Assembly (NCBI RefSeq): GCF_001746835.1
Contig: NZ_CP016094.1
Span: 372,001 to 436,000, forward strand
DNA: 64,000 nt
Origin: Lacunisphaera limnophila
GTDB taxonomy: Bacteria; Verrucomicrobiota; Verrucomicrobiia; Opitutales; Opitutaceae
Direction: 5' to 3'
Notes under the pieces: model-generated
The model's input: only the letters and a program-made list of their open reading frames with translations
Database searches by the model: none
Told to the model about the DNA's origin: nothing
Shown here: positions 9,801-18,462 of the stretch, piece by piece
Numbering within the stretch: position 1 is the stretch's first letter
Layout: the number at the start of each line of letters is the position of its first letter
Translations under genes and position numbers: made by a program

Positions 9801-9871
9801 ACCAGATAAAAGACGGCACCGGCCGCACCGCCCTGCACCCGATCGAGATCCTGCACGCAGCTTTGCTCTAG
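6863..9871 (+). CDS. ydiJ: YdiJ-type FAD/Fe-S dehydrogenase, probable D-2-hydroxyglutarate dehydrogenase
   Basis: Large flavoprotein of 1002 residues, close to the length of E. coli YdiJ. Order of parts: FAD-binding type 4 domain (PRGAGTSLAGQVVG, then MIGGMVGNNSCGANS), FAD-oxidase C domain to about residue 530 (SGEHGDGR), Fe-S segment with CLSCKGCKSECP near 633-644, and C-terminal cysteine-rich CCG region (GHCHQKAL; SGCCGMAGSFG). The family oxidises D-2-hydroxyglutarate or D-lactate-like acids and passes electrons to an acceptor. Beside lysine catabolic genes, D-2-hydroxyglutarate is the likely substrate. The ATG at 6863 is chosen over an upstream TTG. Residues about 730-751 are encoded by a dispersed palindromic repeat (see 9051-9113). 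Confidence 0.88.
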   Translation: MVSAAPDLALLAGRLTGELHTGRTMRALYATDASEYQEMPRAVALPRTETDVRELVRFAHEHRLGLIPRGAGTSLAGQVVGSGIVVDLGRHLNRILAFDAATRRVRVQPGVVRNELNLFLSPHGVFFTPETSTANRAMIGGMVGNNSCGANSIVYGTTREHLVSARGFLSDGSEVTFGPLTPAEFAAKCAGPDTLETRIYRTVRDLLGDPAHRQLIRDHYPKPTVTRRNTGYALDRLMDCGVFDPASPTPFNLCRLLAGSEGTLFLGVEFELNVEPLPPPGALMCAHFATIADALQATLIAMRHRPHGCELIDRHILECTKANLEQARNRFFVQGDPGAVLVIELRRDTRPAIETELSALEAELRAAGLGYAFPVLWGDDCNRVWDLRRAGQGLMNNVVGDAKPREIVEDTAVAVEDLPAYIAEFDALMRGKYGLSCVYYAHAGAGELHTRPLFNLKTPAGLKLFRAIATDVAALVKKYRGSLSGEHGDGRLRGEFIRFMVGDACYALMRRVKETFDPHGIFNPGKIIDTPPMDTSLRHGPDQPTPDYQTIFDFSATQGVLRAAEACTGVGECRKTALMGGTMCPSYMATRNEADTTRARANLLRQVLTHPRDVANPWDSPEVAGVMDLCLSCKGCKSECPSNVDVTRLKAEWQQHYHDTHGAPLRSRLVAGFARSMRLAALAPAVYNWLITAPDVSRWIKDFAGFARGRSLPPLHTTTLRAWFAKRAAVGGELARSTGSGPRACRGARATPAALTNSAPRRVHLFCDEFTDYNDTAIGIKAVELLTRLGYEVIIPEHVESGRAQLSKGLVRDAQALAIHNVELLQEVITADAPLIGIEPSAILGFRDEYPDLVPAKLKPAARALAKNALLIDEFIAREAAAGRIRSDQFRPAARTIKLHGHCHQKALSSLGPTMHMLSLPAGHQVTAIPSGCCGMAGSFGYEAEHFALSQQIGELVLFPAVRAADPDTLIAAPGTSCRHQIKDGTGRTALHPIEILHAALL
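9051..9113. repeat. Dispersed palindromic repeat inside ydiJ, in frame
   Basis: This stretch closely matches the reverse complement of the intergenic element at 34321-34432: GAGCTTGCCCGTTCGAC and GGGCCCCGAGCCTGTCG are shared almost base for base. It is read in frame and adds about 21 residues (GELARSTGSGPRACRGARAT) between the Fe-S and CCG regions of the dehydrogenase. The encoded peptide looks like linker sequence and breaks no motif. Confidence 0.75.
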
Positions 9872-9982
9872 ATGGAGCGCGTTGCCCCCAACGCGCTGGC
9901 CTGGTGTCTTGCGGCCAAGCCGCCCCACCCCAAGATTCCACCCAAGGCTGGCATCCCCATTGCTCCTGCCTAGTCTCCTCCC

Positions 9983-11800
9983 ATGCCTCTCACCCGCTTC
10001 TCCGTCCCGCCCCTCCACACCGTCACCCGTTCGCTCTCCGCCGTGGCCATGGGCCGCGAGGCGCCCGATCTCGTCATCACCGGTGCCCGCCTGCTCTCGA
10101 CCTACACCGAGCGCATCCACGAGGGCCGGGAGGTCTGGATCAAGTCCGGCCGCATCGCCGTCGTGAAACCCGCCGGCACGTTCCAGCCCGCCGTCGGGGT
10201 GAAAACCAAGATCTACGACGCCCGCGGCGGCCTGCTCGCCCCCGGCCTCGTCGACCCGCACATCCACATCGAGAGCTCGATGATGACCGCCTGCGCCTAC
10301 GCCGAGGGCGCCCTGCTCAACGGCACCACCACCATCTTCTGCGACAGCCATGAGATCGGCAACGTCTGCGACGCCGCCGGCATCGAGTGGATGCTCCGCG
10401 ACGCCCGCCAGGCCCCGCTCAACATCTTTCTCACCGTCCCCAGCACCGTGCCCGCCACCTCGCCCCGCTTCGAGACCGCCGGCGGCGACCTCACCCCGGC
10501 CAAGATCGGGAAACTCTTCGACAAGTGGCCCGAGGCCGTCGCGCTCGGCGAGAAGATGGACTTCGTGCAGGTCGCCATGGGCGACAAGCGCAGCCACGCC
10601 GTCCTCGGCGAGGCCATCCGCCGCGGCAAACCCGTCTGCGGCCACATCTACGGCCGCGAGTTCGTCGCCGCCGGCGCCGCCGCCGGCATCACCGATACGC
10701 ATGAGTCCATCGACCGCGACATCGCCGACGACTTCCTCGAGAACGGCCTGTGGATCTTCCTCCGCGGCGGCCCGCCGACCACGCCGTGGCACTCCCTTCC
10801 CCTCGCGATCAAGACCGTCACCGAGCTCGGCGCCAACCCGAAGCGCGTCTGCGTCTGCACCGACGACCGCGACGCCGACGACCTCTTCCTCTTCGGCCTC
10901 GACTGGGTCGTGCGCGAGGCCGTGAAGCACGGCATGAAGCCCGTCACCGCCTGGAGCATGGGCTCCCTCCACCCGGCCACCCGCTACGCCAAGGATGCCG
11001 ACCTCGGCGGCATCGCGCCCGCCCGCCGCGCCGACCTCGTGCTGCTGAACGACGACCTCGTCCCGCAAAACACCTGGTACGGCGGCGAACTCGTGGTCGA
11101 AGACCGCAAGGTCACGCCGATCCTCGATAAAGCTCTCTCGAAGCGCTACCGCTACCCCAAGGCCGCCTACGCGACCGTGAAGATCGCGCCGAAACTGAAA
11201 CTCACGCCCGCCCTGCCCACCGGTCCCGTCACGGCGAACGTCATCCGCACCGCCCTCCCCGGCATCATTCTCTTCCACGACAAGGTCGCCCTGAATCCGG
11301 CCCCCGGCCAGACTTGGCCCGACCTGTTTGCACAGCACGGCCTCTGCTTTGTCACGGTCGTCGAGCGCCACGGCAAATCCGGCCGCGTCGCCCACGGCCT
11401 GCTCAAGGATTTCAACCTGCAGGAAGGCGCCGTCGGCAGCTCCGTGGGTCACGACGCCCACAACATCATCCTCGCCGGCACCCACGAGGCCGACCTTCAG
11501 CTCGCTCTCAAGACCATCAAGGCCATGCGCGGCGGCGTCTGCGTCGTGCGCGGCGGCAAGGTCGTCGCCAAGATCGCCCTGCCCGTCGCCGGTCTGCTCT
11601 CCGACAAGCGCGCCACTGTGGTCGCCGCCGAATCCACCGCCCTCAAGGCCGCCTGGACCGCGGCCGGCTGCACCCTGCCCTACATGGGCTTCAACCTCAT
11701 CCCGCTCTCCGTGATTCCGGAAATCCGCATCACCGACCAGGGCCTCGTGACCGTACCGGGCATGCAGATTTTACCTCTTTTTGAGCCGGCGGCGGACTGA
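9983..11800 (+). CDS. ade: Adenine deaminase
   Basis: Amidohydrolase-superfamily protein of 605 residues, the length of the Ade/AdeC family, which hydrolyses adenine to hypoxanthine and ammonia with two metal ions. The metal-binding segment [13 protein letters not shown] follows an N-terminal beta-sandwich strand ([17 protein letters not shown]). Further expected pieces are [22 protein letters not shown], and the C-terminal [13 protein letters not shown] and [10 protein letters not shown] segments of the adenine deaminase C domain. It has its own upstream gap and no obvious operon partner; the purine salvage role is family knowledge. Confidence 0.93.
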   Translation: MPLTRFSVPPLHTVTRSLSAVAMGREAPDLVITGARLLSTYTERIHEGREVWIKSGRIAVVKPAGTFQPAVGVKTKIYDARGGLLAPGLVDPHIHIESSMMTACAYAEGALLNGTTTIFCDSHEIGNVCDAAGIEWMLRDARQAPLNIFLTVPSTVPATSPRFETAGGDLTPAKIGKLFDKWPEAVALGEKMDFVQVAMGDKRSHAVLGEAIRRGKPVCGHIYGREFVAAGAAAGITDTHESIDRDIADDFLENGLWIFLRGGPPTTPWHSLPLAIKTVTELGANPKRVCVCTDDRDADDLFLFGLDWVVREAVKHGMKPVTAWSMGSLHPATRYAKDADLGGIAPARRADLVLLNDDLVPQNTWYGGELVVEDRKVTPILDKALSKRYRYPKAAYATVKIAPKLKLTPALPTGPVTANVIRTALPGIILFHDKVALNPAPGQTWPDLFAQHGLCFVTVVERHGKSGRVAHGLLKDFNLQEGAVGSSVGHDAHNIILAGTHEADLQLALKTIKAMRGGVCVVRGGKVVAKIALPVAGLLSDKRATVVAAESTALKAAWTAAGCTLPYMGFNLIPLSVIPEIRITDQGLVTVPGMQILPLFEPAAD

Positions 11801-11837
11801 TCCCTGGCTTTCCCCCTTGAGCCGAATTCCCCGAGCC

Positions 11838-14800
11838 ATGACCTTCAGATCCATGAAACGGCTCAGCCTTTTTATGCTCGCGTGTCTGGCGGGTGCCTCC
11901 GCCCTCGCGCAGACCACCTACACGTGGACGGGGTTTGGCACCGACGGCCTCTTCAGCAATCCCGCCAACTGGCAGGGCGGCTTGGTCCCGACCGGCAATG
12001 CGACGGATCGTATCGTCATCCCGGCCAACCCGCGCCCGTTCATCTACTTTTCCGCGCCGGTCAGCGTGGGTGACATCACGTTCAGCGGCATCCAAAACGG
12101 GCAATACCTGCAGGCCCAGCCGGAGACTTCCCCCAGCATCACCCTGCACGGCAACGTGAGCACCACCCCGGGCTCCACCTATTGGGGCCTGTTTAGTGTC
12201 CCCGTCATCCTGGCCGCCGGCAACCACACCTATGATGCCGGCGGCGCGGCCGACCTCTATCATTTCGCAGCCTTGTCCGGCAGCGGTGGCATCACCAAGA
12301 CCGGCGCCCGCGGCCTGATCCTCACCGAGACCAGCACCTACACCGGTGGCACGATCATCAACCAGGGGACGGTCTACGCGGGCGCCGACAATGCCCTGGG
12401 CACCGGCCCGGTCACCCTGAACAGCAATGGCGGTCTCTCGACGGCCTACCTGGATGGCGCGGGTTATCCTTACGTCACCCTGAGCAACAATTTCCTCCTG
12501 GGTGCCACCGCGCGCTTCGGCGATTTCTTCTACCAGACCGGCCCGCTGGTCCTCACCGGGACGGTCGCCCCCGTGACCGGCGTCACCGCCGTGACCGTGC
12601 AGCAGGCGGGGTCGCAGCCGCTGGCCTTCGAGGGCGCCCTGACCGATGGCGCCGCGCCCACCAGCTACAGCTTCACCGGCGGCCGATTTTACCTCGGCGG
12701 CACCAACACCTATACGGGTGGCACGGTGGTGGACGACGACAGCCAGCTGATTTTCCGGACCGCGGCGTCCGTCCCCACCACCGGACTCATCAAGCTCGGC
12801 GGCTATGTGGGCCTCCAGGACAATACGATGAGCGCCACCACCTTCGTCAGCCGCTTCAATCCCGCGTTCTTCGGCGGGATCATCGGATTTGACGACGACG
12901 GCGCTTTCACCGGCGACATTGACCTCTCCGCCTTCTACGATCCGACCAACACCCGCCTCGGCACCCTGTCCGAACGCGCCATCCTCACCGGCCAGATCAC
13001 CCCCTACGGTAACTACAAGTTCGAGGGCAGCGGCCAGCTGCGCCTGCAGGGCACCCATCCGCTGACCGGTTCCGCCGGACTGGATGTGGCCACCCTCCCC
13101 GACAGCGCCCCCCTGCTGCTTGTGCTCGGCCAATCCGCGGCCAACAACTACAGCGGCCAGACCTACGCGGTGAACGCGGGCGTGATCTTCGACTCCGCCG
13201 GCGCCCTCTCGGCCAACACCACCCTCCACCCGGACATCGCCGGCTACTTCGGCTTCACCGACAACTCCGGGCTGTCCGCCAGCACGCTCATCAGCCAGCT
13301 GAATGTCGGCGGCAACATCGGCATCCTCGGCTTTGATGCCAGCGCCGAGCTCAATTTCACCACCAGCACGCCGTTTGAGTACGAGAGTAACGTCAACCTG
13401 GGCACCCTCTCGTCCGCCAACGGCGTCGTGTTCCTCGGCTCCGCCAGCCACGCGAAGCTGACCGGGTCCCTGACCACGCAGGATGCCGGCGCGGCCAATT
13501 ATTTCTTCACCGGCTACCGCGGGGGCTCCCTCGAGGTCGCCAGCCTGCTCGAGGGCAACCGCTCCGTGCAGGTCGGCCTGCCTTCGTTTTATCCGCTCGA
13601 GCAGGGGGAGATCACCGGCCAGGTCATCCTCTCTAATCCGGCCAACACCTACAGCGGCGGCACCGAACTCGTCTCGGGCGTGCTGACCGTGTCCAACGAC
13701 GCGGCCCTGGGCACCGGTGGCCTGACCATCAGCAGCGGATCGTCTCCGGTCACCCTGCAAACCGGCGCCAGCTTCACCAAGAACATCCTGCTCGCCAGCG
13801 GCATCCTGGAGCTATCCCCCCTCAGCATCCCCACCAATGTGAGCGGTATCCTCTCGGGTCCGGGCTCGCTGGCCGCCGCCAACCCGCTGATGCTGAGTGG
13901 CGCCAACACCTTCAGCGGGGGCGTGCAGTTCAAATGGACGGAGTTCACCGTCGCCCATAACACGGCCCTGGGTACCGGCGGGGTCGTGCTGGAGGACGGC
14001 GCGGACCTGATCTTCACCACCACCGCGCCGGTCATGGGCAGCCTGCTGCTCGGCACTGCCAACTACGATGAGGGCACCGATAACAGCGGGCTTTACTTCA
14101 GCGCGGGCGGCAGCCCGGTGGTCCTGACGATCAACCAGACCGAGGACGCGTATTATGACGGCGCACTGATCGAGAACGGGTCCGTGGGTTCGCTGGTCAA
14201 GACCGGACCGGCCGCCCTCACGATCTACGGCAGCCGTGGCTTCTACGACACCCCCTACACCGGCGGCACCACCATCCTCGCCGGCAAGCTGATCGCCGGG
14301 AACGCCGACGCCCTCGGCACCGGCCCGATCACCCTCAACGGCGGCGAACTCGCGGCCTCGCCGGGGGTGACGATCAGCAATGCCCTCACCCTGCTCAGCG
14401 GCCGCCTTGGGGGCAACGGAACCTTCGCCGGCCCCATCAGTGTCGGCACCGGGGTGACCCTCGCGCCGGGGGAATCACCCGGCACCCTGACCTTCGCCGC
14501 CGGGCTCACCCTCGGACCGGGGGCGCGCTCGACTTCGAGGTGCAATTCCCCGCCGGCGCGGCGGGCACTGGTTACGACACCTTGCTGGTCACCGGCGGCG
14601 CCATCACGGTGACCGCCACCTCCGGCAATCCGTTCAGCCTGCGGGTAATCTCCCTCAGCGCCGGCGGCGATCCGGGCAACGCGTCCGGCTTCAGCGCCAG
14701 CACCGCCTATTCATGGCTCCTCGCCACGGGCAACCCGGGCGGAGGCATCAGCGGGTTCGATGCCGCCGACTTCCTGATCGATACCACCGCGTTCAGCAGT

Positions 14801-14959
14801 CCGCGCGACAGCGGGGTTTTCTCCCTGAGCCAGGGCCTGAGTGGCGGCAATCCCGCCCTGTTTCTGAATTTCACCCCGGTGCCGGAGCCCTCGACCTACG
14901 CGTTGCTGGGCGTGGGCCTGGGGCTGGTCTTGCTCACCGTGCGCCGTCGCCGGCTCTAG
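11838..14959 (+). CDS. PEP-CTERM protein with autotransporter-type beta-strand repeats (frameshifted)
   Basis: Large exported surface protein of about 1040 residues once the frame is repaired. An N-terminal signal peptide (MKRLSLFMLACLAGASALA) is followed by Gly/Thr/Asn-rich repeats. Units such as NTYTGGT, NTYSGGT and TPYTGGTTI recur with ALGTG(P/G) blocks, characteristic of autotransporter-associated beta-strand repeats. The C-terminus is a PEP-CTERM sorting signal: VPEPSTYALLG, a hydrophobic helix, then RRRRL. The first 900 or so codons and the last 140 are in different frames. The join lies at the G-run at 14519-14523, where one more G restores GPGGALDFEVQFPAG. The start may be the ATG at 11838 or 11853. 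The PEP-CTERM signal predicts exosortase-dependent surface sorting. Confidence 0.85.
14519..14523 (+). other. Probable one-base deletion in a G-run (frameshift site)
   Basis: Five Gs here; a sixth would join the upstream frame (ending LTLGPG) to the downstream frame (ALDFEVQFPAGAAGTG) and produce one continuous PEP-CTERM protein. A homopolymer suggests sequencing error or a slippage-prone tract; sequence alone cannot tell which. Confidence 0.75.
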
Positions 14960-15043
14960 GCGGCGCGTCACCACCCCGGGGCATGACCCGGGCATGACTT
15001 TCTTCCCCTATCGCCCCGCGCGGGGTTGTGCTAGGCTACGCGG

Positions 15044-16234
15044 ATGGATTTCAGGCCCAAGGACCGCGGCACCTACTACACCTCCTTTGCCTTCGGGAGT
15101 ATCGTCTTTGCCTGCTACGGCGGCGTTTTCACGACCGACACCTTCTTCGCCTGGTCGTGGTTGCCCGTCCCTTCCGAGTGGCTGATGCTCGCCTCCATCC
15201 TCCTCGGCATGGTCTACACGCTTCTGGGTGTTCTGGGTGACGGCTTCGTGGATTGCCGGCAGGGACGCTACATCTGGCTCTATTTTTTCCTCCAGTGCGC
15301 TTTGCTCACGATCATTGTCGTGATCAGCCCCACCCGCGGCTTCATGGGCATGCTGTGCCTGCCCGTGGTGAGCCAGTCGATCTTCCGCCTCCGCTGGCCC
15401 GGCCGGGTCGCGGTCTGCGGCTATCTCTTTGCCCTGACCGTCGCCCTCTGGGGCATACCTTACGGCTGGAATTCGGCCTTCAGTGCCATGATCAGCTACT
15501 CGGCCGGCTTCGCCTTCACTATCGCCTTCACCTTCATCACCACTCAGGCCCTCGCGGCCCGGGCCGGTTCCGAGAAACTCCGCCACGAGCTGGCGGAGGC
15601 CAACGCCCAGCTCCGGGCCCAGGCGGAGCAGACGGCCGAGCTGGCCACCACCCGTGAGCGGAACCGCGTCGCCCGTGAGATCCACGACGGCGTCGGCCAT
15701 TACCTCACTGTTATCAAGACCCAGCTCGACGCCGCCTCCGCCCTGCTGCCCACGCAACCGGAACGGGCGCGCGAGGCCGTCACCAAGGCGGCCAAACTCT
15801 CCGCCGAGGCGCTCGACGACGTCCGTCACTCCGTCGGCGCCCTCCGTACCGACACCGGCCGGCCGCCGCTGCCCGAGGCCCTGCGCGAGCTCGCCGGCCA
15901 CGGCGACCCCGTCCCCACGCTCACCATCGAGGGCGAGCCCCGCACCCTGGCGCCCGGCGTTGAGCACGCTCTTTACCGTGCGGCCCAGGAGGGCCTGACC
16001 AACATCCGCAAACATGCCCGGGCCACCCACGCCCAGCTGCGCCTGGACTTCCGGACCCCGCACACGCTCCGGCTTGAACTGGCGGACAATGGCATCGGCA
16101 CCGGCCCGGACGCGGACCAGACCGGGTTCGGCCTGCGCGGCCTGCGGGAGCGCATCGCGGTGCTTGGCGGCAAGGTCGAATCCGGCAACCGCCGCGAAGG
16201 AGGCTTCCAGCTGCGCGTGGAGGTCCCGGCGTGA
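15044..16234 (+). CDS. NarL-family membrane sensor histidine kinase
   Basis: Sensor kinase of 396 residues. The first 165 or so residues form about five to six hydrophobic segments with no recognisable extracytoplasmic sensor domain. A short coiled coil (about 175-203) leads to the HisKA_3 dimerisation segment RNRVAREIHDGVGHYLTVIKTQLD with the phosphoacceptor His near 214. A HATPase domain follows (EGLTNIRKHA; ELADNGIG; GFGLRGLRERI). It would phosphorylate the LuxR/NarL-type regulator encoded about 100 bases downstream; a dispersed repeat separates the two genes. The signal is unknown. Confidence 0.9.
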   Translation: MDFRPKDRGTYYTSFAFGSIVFACYGGVFTTDTFFAWSWLPVPSEWLMLASILLGMVYTLLGVLGDGFVDCRQGRYIWLYFFLQCALLTIIVVISPTRGFMGMLCLPVVSQSIFRLRWPGRVAVCGYLFALTVALWGIPYGWNSAFSAMISYSAGFAFTIAFTFITTQALAARAGSEKLRHELAEANAQLRAQAEQTAELATTRERNRVAREIHDGVGHYLTVIKTQLDAASALLPTQPERAREAVTKAAKLSAEALDDVRHSVGALRTDTGRPPLPEALRELAGHGDPVPTLTIEGEPRTLAPGVEHALYRAAQEGLTNIRKHARATHAQLRLDFRTPHTLRLELADNGIGTGPDADQTGFGLRGLRERIAVLGGKVESGNRREGGFQLRVEVPA

Positions 16235-16248
16235 AACTGAAGATCTTT

Positions 16249-16329
16249 TGTAGGGCGGGGTCGCCGAACCCCGCCGCGAACGTGATGTCATGTTCGCACG
16301 AAGGCGGGGTTCGGCGACCCCGCCCTACA
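16249..16329. repeat. Long palindromic repeat, TGTAGGGCGGGGT type
   Basis: Near-perfect inverted repeat: TGTAGGGCGGGGTCGCCGAA on the left mirrors TTCGGCGACCCCGCCCTACA on the right around a core with CGCGAACGTGATGTCATG. Same family at 38636-38715 and 45328-45435. It separates the kinase and regulator genes. Confidence 0.85.
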
Positions 16330-16337
16330 CCCAGACC

Positions 16338-16994
16338 ATGAAAAAAATCCGCCTCCTCCTCGTCGACGACCAGTCGCTCTTCCGCGAGGCCCTGCGCACG
16401 CTGCTCTCCCTCCAGCCGGACCTGGAAATCGTCGCCGAGGCCGAGAACGGCGAACGCGCCCTTGCCCTCGCCAAGGTGCACCAGCCCGACGTCATCCTGA
16501 TGGATCTCCGCATGCCGGTCATGGGCGGCGTCGAGGCCACGCGCCGCATTCAGCAGACCGCCCCCGCGATCCGCGTCATGGTCCTCACCACCTTCGAGGA
16601 GGATGAGGAGATCTTTGAGGCCTTGCGCGCCGGGGCCGTGGGTTACCTGCTGAAGGCCTGTTCCGCCGACAAGTTGTGTGAATCGGTGCGCGCCGCCGCC
16701 AAGGGCGCCGCCGTGCTCGAGCCTTCCGTGGCCGCCCGACTGATGGCCGAGGTCAACCGGTCCGCTGCGCATAGCGGCCGGAAGGCGACCCAGGTCCTCG
16801 CCGACCCGCTGACCGAGCGCGAACTCGCGGTCCTGAAGCTCCTCGCTGCCGGCCGCAGCAACAAGGAGATCGGCACGGGCCTGAACATCACCGAGGGCAC
16901 GGTGAAGAACCACATGACCAACGTGCTCGGCAAGCTCGGCGTCCTCGACCGCACCCAGGCCGCCCTCAAGGCCCGCGAGCTGGGGCTGATCTGA
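16338..16994 (+). CDS. NarL/LuxR-family response regulator
   Basis: Two-domain regulator of 218 residues. The receiver domain starts MKKIRLLLVDDQ, with the phosphoacceptor Asp near residue 56 (VILMDLRMPVMGG), Thr in VMVLTTF and Lys in YLLKA. The C-terminal LuxR-type HTH begins LTERELAVLKLLAAGRSNKEIG and continues ITEGTVKNHMTNVLGKLGV, all family hallmarks. The start at 16338 is chosen because the upstream codons of the open frame come from the palindromic repeat. Its partner is the histidine kinase at 15044; targets are not evident. Confidence 0.93.
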   Translation: MKKIRLLLVDDQSLFREALRTLLSLQPDLEIVAEAENGERALALAKVHQPDVILMDLRMPVMGGVEATRRIQQTAPAIRVMVLTTFEEDEEIFEALRAGAVGYLLKACSADKLCESVRAAAKGAAVLEPSVAARLMAEVNRSAAHSGRKATQVLADPLTERELAVLKLLAAGRSNKEIGTGLNITEGTVKNHMTNVLGKLGVLDRTQAALKARELGLI

Positions 16995-17110
16995 AGCAAG
17001 TCACCAGATACCAACCACACCCTCAGGCTAAACGACGCGAATCCGAACCCATGAGCGATGAATAGCGTCCCTTAGTGGTTCCCGCCCCCAGATCATCGCC
17101 TGTCTGTCGT

Positions 17111-17149
17111 CTTCCTTTTCGTGGGTTTTTGTGCCTTTTTGTGGCCAAG
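17111..17149. repeat. Low-GC dispersed motif abutting the aminopeptidase start
   Basis: The stretch reads CTTTTCGTGGGTTTTTGTGC then CTTTTTGTGGCCAAG, ending exactly at the ATG. Similar wording occurs at 32122, 48455, 59226 and 63051. It could act as a promoter or leader, but no -35/-10 pair is convincing. Confidence 0.4.
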
Positions 17150-18427
17150 ATGAATTTTGACTTCCCCGCCCGCCGCGCCCGCATCGCCCGTGCGCTCGCC
17201 CTGACCGACGAAGTGCTGCTCATCGGCTCCGGCCACCCGCTGCCCAAGCCCGAGATCAGCGACGCCCTCCTGCCCTACATCGCGCACCAGGAATACTATT
17301 TCCTGACCGGCCACCTCGACGCCATCGGCGGCATCCTGGCCTTTGATCCGCGCGACGGCGCGTGGACCTCGTTTGTCCCCGAGGTGACCGAGATGGATCG
17401 GGTGTGGGAAGGCCGCGAACAGCTCCCCGGCGAACCGCTGACCTCCTTTCCCGCCTGGTTCTCCGCCCGGCGCGGCCGGCCGGTCGTGCTGCTGGGCGCG
17501 CCGGTCAGCGGGATCTCCGCGGACGAGACCCGCACGGCCGCGGTCCGCGAACGCTACAAACACGCCCGGCGCCCGAAGGAGGCCGCCGAAATCGCCGTGC
17601 TGCAGCGCGGCGCCGCCGCCACCGCCGCCGGCTACGCGGCGATCCAGCCGCTGCTGCGGCCCGGCGTCAGCGAGCGCACACTCCAGATCGAACTGGAGGC
17701 GGAGTATTTCCGGCACGGTGCCCAGACCACGGGCTACGACTCGATCGTCGGGGTCGGCCCGCAGAGCGCAGTTTTCCATGGCTCGCCCTCGCCCGACCGT
17801 GTGGCGCGGAACGGGGATTTCATCCTCATCGACTCCGGCGCGCAAGTGGACCGCTACGTGACCGATGTCACCCGCACCTACGTGGCGGGTCGGGCGTCGC
17901 CCTTCCAACGTGACCTCTACCAGGTCGTGCTCGGCGCCCAGGAACGCACCTGCGCCCTCTGCCGGCCGGGCGCCGAATGGAAGGATCTCCACTACGCCAC
18001 CGCCACCGACCTGATGACCGGGCTCGCGGCCATGGGCGTCGTACGCGGCAACCCCTCCTCACTCGTCGAACAGGAGGTGCACACCCTGTTCTATCCGCAC
18101 GGTCTCGGCCACATGGTCGGCCTCGGCGTTCGTGACGCCAGCGGCCTCGAACCCGGCCGCACCCGCGATCCGCGTCCGAGCCTGCGCAGCCTCCGCATGG
18201 ACCTGATCCTGCGCGAAGGCTACGTCGTGACGGTGGAACCCGGCCTCTACTTCATCCCCGCCCTCCTGCGCGACGCCGGTCGCCGCTCGCGCTACGCGCA
18301 GGCGGTCGACTGGGACCTCGTCGACCGCCACCTGCACCTCGGTGGCGTGCGGATCGAGGACAACCTCCTCGTCACCGCCGGCGCCCCGCTGAACCTGACC
18401 GCCGCGATCCCGAAGGACCTGAAGTAA
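17150..18427 (+). CDS. M24 family aminopeptidase (Xaa-Pro aminopeptidase type)
   Basis: Dimetal peptidase of 425 residues with an N-terminal creatinase-like domain (to about 165) and a C-terminal pita-bread domain. Metal-ligand segments are visible: the two Asp in DSGAQVDRYVTDVTRTY, His in HGLGHMVGLGVRD and Glu in VEPGLYF near the end, with RIEDN as the last Glu ligand. This pattern fits Xaa-Pro aminopeptidases, cytoplasmic enzymes that remove N-terminal residues before proline. The ATG at 17150 follows directly after the low-GC motif ending TTTTTGTGGCCAAG. Confidence 0.9.
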   Translation: MNFDFPARRARIARALALTDEVLLIGSGHPLPKPEISDALLPYIAHQEYYFLTGHLDAIGGILAFDPRDGAWTSFVPEVTEMDRVWEGREQLPGEPLTSFPAWFSARRGRPVVLLGAPVSGISADETRTAAVRERYKHARRPKEAAEIAVLQRGAAATAAGYAAIQPLLRPGVSERTLQIELEAEYFRHGAQTTGYDSIVGVGPQSAVFHGSPSPDRVARNGDFILIDSGAQVDRYVTDVTRTYVAGRASPFQRDLYQVVLGAQERTCALCRPGAEWKDLHYATATDLMTGLAAMGVVRGNPSSLVEQEVHTLFYPHGLGHMVGLGVRDASGLEPGRTRDPRPSLRSLRMDLILREGYVVTVEPGLYFIPALLRDAGRRSRYAQAVDWDLVDRHLHLGGVRIEDNLLVTAGAPLNLTAAIPKDLK

Positions 18428-18462
18428 GCGGCAGGGCGGGATCCGAAAATCCCGCCTTCCAC

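Noticed and set aside
9080-11485. An 801-codon minus-strand frame
   Set aside because: Shadow of ydiJ and the adenine deaminase gene, both of which have clear family motifs on the plus strand.
11730-13760. A 676-codon minus-strand frame
   Set aside because: Antisense to the repeat protein gene, whose signal peptide, repeats and PEP-CTERM tail are convincing.
16249-16329. A CRISPR repeat or phage attachment site
   Set aside because: The copies are scattered singly over tens of kilobases with no regular spacers, cas genes or integrase.
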